From Commensalibacter sp963921845 (GTDB taxonomy: Bacteria > Pseudomonadota > Alphaproteobacteria > Acetobacterales > Acetobacteraceae), in NCBI RefSeq assembly GCF_963921845.1, contig NZ_CAWUGZ010000009.1:1-51739 (forward strand): 51,739 nucleotides of DNA, read 5' to 3'. The notes beneath the pieces were generated by a model. That model searched no databases and was not told the origin of the DNA. It worked only from the letters and a program-made list of their open reading frames with translations. Numbering within the stretch: the first letter of the stretch is position 1; every line of letters begins with the position of its first letter. The position numbers and the translations under genes were made by a program. Positions 45,088 through 51,739 of the stretch are shown here, in pieces.

Positions 45088-45749
45088 TGTCATTTATAAG
45101 TTTACTTTACAGAGAACTCAAACTTTCTTATCATCACCATTTTGATACGATAGGAAGCCTTTTATCCTACGTGTTAATTGTTTCCTTATTTCCGCTTGCC
45201 CTTGGGCCAGAACCAAAATTCCTGCAACAAATTGCACCTGGTATTTTATGGGTCTGCAGTCTTTTATCCGCTATTTTACCTTTAGAAAGACTTTTCAACC
45301 AGGACTATGAAGATGGCTCTTTAGATCAACTTTTACTGCTAAACTTTTCAACTTATGAAATTGCTTTGGCTAAAATGATAAGCCATTGGCTTACAACAGG
45401 ATTCCCCCTTGTTATGGTTAGCATTCCGTTGGTTCTAATGTACACTTTAAAATTTACTTTTATTCCTTTACTTATGCTTAGCTTACTTATTGGAACAGCT
45501 TGTTTGTCGCTATTAGGAGGAATGGCCTCTTGCATTGCCTTAGGGGCTCGAAAAAACAGTTTTTTATTGCCTTTACTTATCTTTCCTCTAGTAACACCCG
45601 TTTTAATTTTTGGTACGTTAATCACCAACGCACAGCTACACAATCTAAATCCTTTGCCCCACCTTGAGCTTCTGTCTGCGTGCTTTATCTTATCTTTACC
45701 GCTTTGTCCTTTAGTCGCTGCAGCAGGACTTAAGTTAGCAATGGATTAA
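45084..45749 (+). CDS. ccmB: Heme exporter membrane protein CcmB
   Basis: This integral membrane partner of CcmA has six hydrophobic segments over about 221 residues. The opening LLYRELKLSYHHHFDTIGSL region and the ERLFNQDYEDGSLDQLLL loop are characteristic of CcmB. The ATG at 45084 overlaps the ccmA stop (ATGA). A TTG at 45057 is in frame but lies inside ccmA. Confidence 0.92.
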   Translation: MMSFISLLYRELKLSYHHHFDTIGSLLSYVLIVSLFPLALGPEPKFLQQIAPGILWVCSLLSAILPLERLFNQDYEDGSLDQLLLLNFSTYEIALAKMISHWLTTGFPLVMVSIPLVLMYTLKFTFIPLLMLSLLIGTACLSLLGGMASCIALGARKNSFLLPLLIFPLVTPVLIFGTLITNAQLHNLNPLPHLELLSACFILSLPLCPLVAAAGLKLAMD

Positions 45750-46062
45750 CCCAAGACCATATATATTTTACTGTCTCTATCCTTCGAATCAAAAAATAGC
45801 TGTAAACAGTTTAAAATTATCATCTACTCTAAATTTTTATTTCCTTTTAAAACTTCAACATTAACTAACTAATTACCTACGAGACTAGGTTAATCACGAT
45901 TTCTTAACTATAAATTGCTCATTCCCTCCAAATAACTACCATGTGCAAAAAACAAAACCTATAAAAATACTTGGATTAAACTGCTCTATTCCTTGCTAAC
46001 CTTTTCCATTTTGTAAATAATCACAACCCAATCCATATTTTGCAACAAACCTACTTTTATTC
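45750..46062. other. Intergenic region between ccmB and the CDP-sugar cluster
   Basis: About 310 bases between two converging genes. Only AT-rich sequence with no convincing hairpin, ORF or RNA gene was seen. Any terminator here must be weak or factor-dependent. Confidence 0.5.
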
Positions 46063-47373
46063 TTACGATTGGAAAGAAACGATTTTATTTATAGCGTTGA
46101 GTCCAGACATAAAGGCTTGATTAGACCACAGGTAATCCCATTCACCAAACCGACCAGCCACTGTAATACCACGAGATTCAACCCAGTGACGCACATAATT
46201 GCGTCGTTCTTCCATCCCTTTATCAAATACGACGTTTCCAAATTTAATATGTTTATGATGTGTCAAAATTACATTATTGCGCGAAGCAATTTGCATTTTT
46301 TCTAATGCCATCAAACAATGCTCTATTAGTTTATTTGGTGTAAAATGTTGTTTCTTTTGCCGAGATGAATAAATTTCAAATTGGAGAGAAGAACAGTTAG
46401 GTGGCGCATTTTTTGGAGATTTCCAACTTGGAGAATAAACACGTGCGGCAAGAATATCTTCATCATAAATATAAAACCACAGAGACGGTGCAATATTAGG
46501 TTTATTTAAACCAATAGAAACAAGGTCAATAGACGTTGCATATAAAGTTTTCGCGTTTTCTCGAACGAATGAGGGTACATTATCAATAATAGAAACAAGA
46601 TAGGGTAAAGGTATTGTCGAAACAAGATTAGTATAAGAACATACGTTACCTGTATTGAATAAAATTTCATGTGTTTCTGTATTTATCCCTACAGCACGAC
46701 AGTCACAGTACAAATCAATATTTTTTAACAATGAATTCAAAAATGAACGGTAACCTCCTTGCTTTGGATAACGCATAGATGAAACGTAATAAGTATTAGG
46801 TGTTTCAGCGCTCATTGCACCAAAAGCAACTTCCCACAGATCTGCAACACGCATTCTGCTACCAATCCATTTTGTTCCCATTTCTTCAGCTTGAATTGTC
46901 CAGTATTTTCGCGTATAGCGTAACGGCCAACGTTCTGCAATTTTTACACCGTATTGATCAACTAACCATTCGCGATAATTTCCTACTTTTTTATTTGTGC
47001 ACCTCTCTGCAAGATGTTGAGCCAGATCGACCAAGAGATCCGCTTTTTCACTTGCTGGCAGCACAAACATATTGTTTTGAACTGGATGTGATAGCCAATA
47101 ACCAGCGTCAAAATTCAAAGCCTTCGGTTCGTGCGTCAGATACGGAGTACGATCGAAAATTGCCCGAACCTCTAGTTCTGTTGCGAAAGAAAGATGAACA
47201 GCATTATCGAAAAGCCAGTCACCTTCAGGTGATGAAAGCGTAAAACTATTCATCAAACCACCAGCTTGCGATGTTGCTTCATAAATTTTTGCCGTTAAAT
47301 CAAGCTCTTGGGCTCTTGCATAGGCAGAAAGACCTGCAATACCACTCCCTAAAATTGTTACTTCTTCATGCAT
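46063..47373 (-). CDS. FAD-dependent amine oxidase-like protein
   Basis: This 436-residue flavoprotein has the N-terminal FAD-binding motif ILGSGIAGLSA (7-17), the GGLMNSF segment, and a C-terminal AGRFGEWDYLWSNQAF block. That pattern is shared by protoporphyrinogen oxidase, UDP-galactopyranose mutase and related amine oxidase-fold enzymes in polysaccharide clusters. It is the last gene of the CDP-sugar operon, and its start overlaps the reductase stop by one base. It may modify a sugar or lipid-linked intermediate; the reaction cannot be stated. Confidence 0.7.
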   Translation of the reverse strand: MHEEVTILGSGIAGLSAYARAQELDLTAKIYEATSQAGGLMNSFTLSSPEGDWLFDNAVHLSFATELEVRAIFDRTPYLTHEPKALNFDAGYWLSHPVQNNMFVLPASEKADLLVDLAQHLAERCTNKKVGNYREWLVDQYGVKIAERWPLRYTRKYWTIQAEEMGTKWIGSRMRVADLWEVAFGAMSAETPNTYYVSSMRYPKQGGYRSFLNSLLKNIDLYCDCRAVGINTETHEILFNTGNVCSYTNLVSTIPLPYLVSIIDNVPSFVRENAKTLYATSIDLVSIGLNKPNIAPSLWFYIYDEDILAARVYSPSWKSPKNAPPNCSSLQFEIYSSRQKKQHFTPNKLIEHCLMALEKMQIASRNNVILTHHKHIKFGNVVFDKGMEERRNYVRHWVESRGITVAGRFGEWDYLWSNQAFMSGLNAINKIVSFQS

Positions 47374-48257
47374 TAAGACAAATTCTTTTCTTGCATTGAT
47401 GATGTTCGAATATAATTAGTTAAAGAAATATCCCATTCTGGCATGATATTGAGACCCAGTAAGCTTAGTTTTTCATTTACTGCTGACTCATTAAAAGCAA
47501 CGGGAGCATGACGAGTAAAACGCGTGGGAGTAAGATGTGTAGATAAACCAGCCACTTTAAGAATATGAGCGGTGTAATCATATCGAGAAACAGCTCCCGT
47601 GCTTACACAATTAAAGCTGCCTTTTATTCCAGATTTAATCAACAATAAGGTTTGCTTTACTACATCGTCTACATGACTAGGGGAGCCAAGTTGGTATGGA
47701 TCAGATGCCATAATAGATTTTTGCCGTGCATCTCTAATACGTGCCCAAACAAAATTTTTACGATGCGTAGTTTCTCCTCCGTACAACCAACCAAGCCTTA
47801 GAATAATATGCTCACAACCAGACTCACGAACAAGTTCTTCACCTTGAAATTTACTTTTATGATGAACCGTGGTCGGTCGAAGTGATGAAAAATCAGAATG
47901 AGGATCTAAAGGACTATTTACATTATCTCCATAACAACCAGTAGATGAGAAATGAACGAGCAATGCCCCTACTAAGCGTGCTGATTGGGCTAAAAGACTG
48001 GGAAGTAACGCATTAACGGCAAATGCAGGCCCAGGCATTTTTTCTGCAGCATCTACTTGTGTATCAGCAACGCAATTAATGATGATGTTAGGAGTTAAAT
48101 TTGCCACAGCATTCATTAACTGCTGTGGTTGTGAAACATTAAGCAATTCACGCGGAAAAGTAATAAAATCTTCTAACAAGGCATTTGCAAAAGAACTGCC
48201 CAACATTCCTTTATTGCCTAAAAGAAGAATACGATTATCATGCGTCATGATGGCCAT
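47373..48257 (-). CDS. RmlD-like nucleotide-sugar reductase, catalytic Tyr missing
   Basis: This 294-residue Rossmann-fold protein resembles dTDP-4-dehydrorhamnose reductase: ILLLGNKGMLGSSF at the N-terminus, HFSSTGCYG near residue 102, and LRLGWLYGG. The expected YxxxK motif reads HHKSK, with His (CAT) at residue 132 where Tyr is expected and the lysine retained at 136. That is a one-base change from TAT. It may be inactive, altered or use another acid. It lies between the epimerase-like and FAD genes. An ATG at 48248 is an alternative start. Confidence 0.75.
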   Translation of the reverse strand: MAIMTHDNRILLLGNKGMLGSSFANALLEDFITFPRELLNVSQPQQLMNAVANLTPNIIINCVADTQVDAAEKMPGPAFAVNALLPSLLAQSARLVGALLVHFSSTGCYGDNVNSPLDPHSDFSSLRPTTVHHKSKFQGEELVRESGCEHIILRLGWLYGGETTHRKNFVWARIRDARQKSIMASDPYQLGSPSHVDDVVKQTLLLIKSGIKGSFNCVSTGAVSRYDYTAHILKVAGLSTHLTPTRFTRHAPVAFNESAVNEKLSLLGLNIMPEWDISLTNYIRTSSMQEKNLS

Positions 48258-48664
48258 GAAAAAGCCTCCAATGGCTTAGTCTCAGCTTCTGAGGGGTCAT
48301 GTTCAATAGAAGCTAAATTTAAAATTATAGATGTTCCTGCTGCTATTCCTTTAAATCCAACAAAATAACCAGGCGGTACAGTCAAACGCTGATATGTTTC
48401 TGACTTTTCAGGGCCAAGAAATGTATCAATTACAATACTCTGATGCTTATAAACAACAAATCGGACAAGTCCTAAAGGGCAAATAAGATTAAGCGTCATC
48501 CGCAAATGACGTTTCCATCCTTTTATTACTCCCTCATGAATACAAGAAAAATATGCTTCACCAAACCCTGTATAGCTCACTTCGCTTGACTTTAACGCGT
48601 GAAGTACATTTCCTTTCTCTGTCACTATACGACGCAAAGGTGTAAGTAAAAGGTCTGGCATCAC
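48245..48664 (-). CDS. RmlC-like sugar 3,5-epimerase family protein
   Basis: This 139-residue cupin-type protein is of the dTDP-4-dehydrorhamnose 3,5-epimerase family, short form. The segment IHEGVIKGWKRHLRMTLNLI and the later VPPGYFVGFKGIA are the conserved cores. Together with rfbF and rfbG it probably epimerises a CDP-4-keto-6-deoxyhexose. It overlaps the reductase start by 13 bases and follows rfbG by one base. Confidence 0.78.
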   Translation of the reverse strand: MMPDLLLTPLRRIVTEKGNVLHALKSSEVSYTGFGEAYFSCIHEGVIKGWKRHLRMTLNLICPLGLVRFVVYKHQSIVIDTFLGPEKSETYQRLTVPPGYFVGFKGIAAGTSIILNLASIEHDPSEAETKPLEAFSWPS

Positions 48665-48665
48665 T

Positions 48666-49775
48666 CTATCTTTCCTGTTGCCATATGCGCTGACGTTCAG
48701 ATGCTAAATTTTCGTAATTACAAATATGCTTCATTGTAACTTCGTAAGCATCTTGTTTTTTTTGCAGAACATCACGATACCATGAACCAGTTAACTGTAC
48801 ACACTCCTGATAAAAAAGATTAGCTTCCCATCGGAGTTCTAACAAAGCTTTATCACAGTTGAGCTTAAGTAAGCCAGCCTCATGGAAAGGAATATTTGCT
48901 GTAATTTTATAAGCCTTATCTGATGAAGCAAGTCCCCAAACTTTACCTAGTTCGTCAAGCAATTCAACCACTGTATGATTTTGTTCTGCACGGGGTCCAA
49001 AATTATAAGACTGACCATTCAGTTTTACATTACTTGCAAGATCAACAGCTAAAGTAAGGTAGCCGCTTAACGGCTCTAAAACATGTTGCCATGGCCTTGT
49101 AGCCTTAGGAGAACGTATTTCAACAGTTTCATTACTCCCCCAAGCTCGTATGCAATCGGCAACAATACGATCAGAGGCCCAGTCTCCTCCACCAATAACG
49201 TTACCAGCCCTTGCACTCACTACTCGAACAGGATGGTCTGCCTTACAAAAAAATGAATAATAGTAAGAACGAAATATGAGTTCTGCAGCACCTTTAGAGC
49301 CAGAATAAATATCTTTCCCTCCCAACGCATCTATTTCCCGGTAACCCCAAACCCACTCTAGATTATCATAACATTTATCAGACGTTATGATAATGGCCGT
49401 ACACGGCCATTCAATTTTACGAAGAACTTCCAAGACATTCGCTGTACCGGTCACATTCGAAGTAATGGTTTCTAGGGGGTTTTCATATGAAAAAGATACA
49501 ATTGGTTGAGCAGCCAAATGAAATATAATATCAGGATGAAAAGTATGGATAACTTTTTTTAGGAGCGAAAAATCCCGAACATCGCCAATGTGGTGTTCTA
49601 ACTTAGTAGCTAATTGAGCTAATGCAAATAAAGAGGGTTTGGTTGGGATATCTTTCGAAAATCCACAAACTTTTGCACCTAATGATAAGAGCCAAACAGA
49701 AAGCCAAGCACCTTTAAATCCTGTATGGCCAGTAACTAGAACACGCTTACCTGCGTAATAATTATGAAAACTCAA
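48666..49775 (-). CDS. rfbG: CDP-glucose 4,6-dehydratase
   Basis: RfbG converts CDP-glucose to CDP-4-keto-6-deoxyglucose using bound NAD. The 369-residue SDR protein has GHTGFKGAW at 16-24, the catalytic YSGSK with Y157 and K161, and TSDKCYDN (131-138), which is characteristic of this enzyme. It is preceded by rfbF with 41 bases between, the standard pairing. Confidence 0.95.
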   Translation of the reverse strand: MSFHNYYAGKRVLVTGHTGFKGAWLSVWLLSLGAKVCGFSKDIPTKPSLFALAQLATKLEHHIGDVRDFSLLKKVIHTFHPDIIFHLAAQPIVSFSYENPLETITSNVTGTANVLEVLRKIEWPCTAIIITSDKCYDNLEWVWGYREIDALGGKDIYSGSKGAAELIFRSYYYSFFCKADHPVRVVSARAGNVIGGGDWASDRIVADCIRAWGSNETVEIRSPKATRPWQHVLEPLSGYLTLAVDLASNVKLNGQSYNFGPRAEQNHTVVELLDELGKVWGLASSDKAYKITANIPFHEAGLLKLNCDKALLELRWEANLFYQECVQLTGSWYRDVLQKKQDAYEVTMKHICNYENLASERQRIWQQER

Positions 49776-49816
49776 AATTAAACACTTTCTAATTCATTAA
49801 AAAGAATATCAAAAAT

Positions 49817-50593
49817 CTACCAATTTTTCCACGGAGGAGATCCCGATGCCCAAAGCGTTTCAAGATACATTTTATCCCGTATATTATCCATTGGTTGCCA
49901 GAAACCAAAATGACGATAAATAGCTAGTTGTCCATTTAAAGCAAGTGTTTCAATAGGTTCGCGTTCCCACGTTGTTTCATCTCCAGCTATACGCTTTCCA
50001 ACCTCGGGCGAAAGAACAAAAAAACCACCATTAATCCAATTACTATCACCAATAGGTTTTTCCAAAAATGAAATAACTTTATCCTCTTCAAGATTTAAAG
50101 CACCAAAACGTCCTGGAGGTTGAACGACTGTAACGGTTGCTTGCAATCCATGAGTTTTATGAAACGCAATCAATTTTGTTATATCAACGTTGCCAACACC
50201 ATCACCATACGTAAGACAAAAGAAAGGATCATCTTTAACGTAGGGAAGCACTCTTTTTAGTCGCCCTCCTGTCATTGTTGATTCCCCCGTTTCAATCAGA
50301 GATATACGCCATGGTTCAGCTTGCCCAGAAATAACTTCTATATTGTTCTTCTGAATATCAATAACGACATCGTTCGATTCAAGATAATAGTTAGCAAAAT
50401 ATTCTTTAATACATTTACTTTTATAACCAAGACATACTATGAAATCGTTAATTCCATGTGCACTGTAAATTTTCATAATATGCCAAAGAATGGGTCGCCC
50501 ACCTATCTCCACCATAGGCTTAGGCTTGGTGCTCGTTTCTTCAGCCAAGCGTGTACCTAAACCACCCGCTAAAATTATTGCTTTAATAGTCAC
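49817..50593 (-). CDS. rfbF: Glucose-1-phosphate cytidylyltransferase
   Basis: RfbF makes CDP-glucose from CTP and glucose-1-phosphate. The 258 residues open with the nucleotidyltransferase motif LAGGLGTRLAEETSTKPKPM (8-27), keep the metal-binding YGDGVGNVD with D131, and end with the GFWQPMDNIRDKMYLE region typical of RfbF. It is the first gene of the cluster; no rfbH (3-deoxygenase) follows. Confidence 0.95.
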   Translation of the reverse strand: MTIKAIILAGGLGTRLAEETSTKPKPMVEIGGRPILWHIMKIYSAHGINDFIVCLGYKSKCIKEYFANYYLESNDVVIDIQKNNIEVISGQAEPWRISLIETGESTMTGGRLKRVLPYVKDDPFFCLTYGDGVGNVDITKLIAFHKTHGLQATVTVVQPPGRFGALNLEEDKVISFLEKPIGDSNWINGGFFVLSPEVGKRIAGDETTWEREPIETLALNGQLAIYRHFGFWQPMDNIRDKMYLETLWASGSPPWKNW

Positions 50594-51739
50594 AACATCA
50601 TCACTTTCTTTTTAAAAACAAAATATCTTAAATTATATATATTACCGCCTCAACATCCGTCTGCATGAAAACATATAAAGCCCCATACATTTTTTTAACT
50701 ATTTCTCCTTCATGCAAGCCTTCATTTATATTATAAATTACTGCTAAAAAGTCTACTTTCACTCACTAAAAACATTATTAATAATCATTATTTGTCAACT
50801 TGCTTACCAAACAAATAAAAACCAAATCCATACTTTGATGCTTCAAAACTAAGGAGCATATTTTTTAAAACTTTCCTAGAAAAAGCTAGACACGTTTCAT
50901 AAACGAATCAACTATATCTTAAATGATAATCCGGATAGTTGGCTGTTACCTCGTGATTGATAAATAAATCTAAATTAAAAAGAAGATTGTGCTAAATAAA
51001 AAATTTTGATGTCTTATAATATTAAAAAAACGATGTTTATTATGCCAAGATTTTATTAGATCATCGTCAGGGACCCAAACACAATCATATGGATCAAAAA
51101 CTCTATTTTTTTAAATATATTGTATATTGATAAAAATTTTCTTTCTTCAGGTTAAGGAGCAAAATATTCATATTCCAATATAACGTTAGAAGGATTTCTA
51201 TTATACCAACTGATACATAGGTTCTCATTGCAATCTTTAAAATCAATGTTATAAGGCCAATGCATATGTAAAGAAGTATGACCTGCACGCGATACAATAA
51301 AATTTCGTTTTATTGTACCAATAAAAACATTAATAAAGTTTAACCAAGATAAAGTATTAACTTTGTCATCGTGAGTTAAATTTACTAAAACTGGCATTAG
51401 TGTTCTTTATAAAATATATCGGTATGATTGGTTAATATATAAGCTGTCGCCTACTCATGTAGTCCACTCTTATTTATCTTCATTTCATTAAATAATAAGA
51501 TAGTCTCACCAAAAATTATCTAAAAACGCAAATAATCCTTATGTAAATCCCAACTTTGTTAAAAAAATACAGTAACGTCTAATTTCTTCCCTTGAAAGAA
51601 ATCGTAATATTGGAACAATTAAAATTTTATAAGTACGACCACAAGATCAAATGTTCTCGATAAAGCAATCATACAAAAACATTAATATAATCTCTCCCAA
51701 TAGGAACATGATCGTAAAATCATCAGTAATAAATAATTG
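50594..51739. other. AT-rich stretch at the right end
   Basis: About 1.15 kb with no recognisable gene apart from an 81-residue minus-strand frame (51152-51397). The rfbF promoter should be near 50600-50700. No tRNA or strong repeat was found. Confidence 0.45.
51152..51397 (-). CDS. Hypothetical small protein
   Basis: An 81-residue frame with an ATG start and an in-frame stop four codons upstream. It contains several aromatic residues and the segment SRAGHTSLHMHWPYN. I do not recognise a family. Its composition is protein-like, unlike the surrounding low-complexity sequence, so it may be a small gene or the end of a decayed sugar-cluster gene. No convincing ribosome-binding site is seen. Confidence 0.25.
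   Translation of the reverse strand: MPVLVNLTHDDKVNTLSWLNFINVFIGTIKRNFIVSRAGHTSLHMHWPYNIDFKDCNENLCISWYNRNPSNVILEYEYFAP

Noticed and set aside
1..51739. CRISPR array or prophage
   Set aside because: No regularly spaced identical repeats, cas genes, integrase or structural phage genes were seen anywhere in the window.

Overview
The window looks like a chromosome segment of a low-GC alphaproteobacterium. The evidence is an sdhCDAB operon of alphaproteobacterial type, a CtrA-family cell-cycle regulator, the rimP-nusA-ylxR-infB-rbfA and truB-rpsO-pnp blocks, acnA divergent from ccmAB, and an MCE transporter with a PqiC-type lipoprotein. The very AT-rich sequence, long intergenic deserts and decayed gene remnants would suit a host-associated member of the Acetobacteraceae (for example a Commensalibacter-like bacterium). 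That placement is an inference from gene content only.

Layout. 1-9.5 kb: zapE, asd, sdhCDAB, a small protein phosphatase, an XRE regulator, NAD kinase, and a CtrA-like regulator whose receiver has Glu at the phospho-Asp site. 9.7-12.7 kb: a YqjE/YqjD-like membrane protein pair and a DUF475 (TerC-like) membrane protein. 12.7-22.6 kb: an accessory region holding a HEPN-like gene remnant, a duplicated promoter, a complete citrate lyase operon (lipocalin-like gene, citC, citD, citE, citF, citX, citG, AEC transporter), a LysR regulator, a decayed IS5-type transposase and tRNA-Leu(UAA). 22.7-27.5 kb: a YcgN-like protein, xseA, purD and a nitronate monooxygenase-like flavoprotein. 27.6-41.4 kb: the translation/RNA-processing block on the minus strand, interrupted between rbfA and truB by a plus-strand MCE lipid-transport operon with a frameshifted permease. 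41.6-45.7 kb: acnA and ccmAB. 46.1-50.6 kb: a CDP-6-deoxyhexose cluster (rfbF, rfbG, epimerase, reductase, FAD oxidoreductase). The last 1.1 kb is nearly empty.

How it fits together. SDH and aconitase point to an oxidative TCA cycle. The citrate lyase operon would cleave citrate to acetate and oxaloacetate and so competes with aconitase, which makes its regulation (twin promoters, LysR) of interest. Several leaders carry RNA-level control candidates: a terminator hairpin abutting rimP (nusA operon), a long imperfect hairpin before pnp, and inverted repeats before sdhC.

The strongest candidates for something unusual are the CtrA homologue with a naturally phosphomimetic-like, degenerate receiver; the lipocalin-coupled citrate lyase island with its duplicated promoter; and the CDP-sugar cluster whose reductase has lost its catalytic tyrosine. 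No CRISPR array, prophage or intact insertion sequence was seen.
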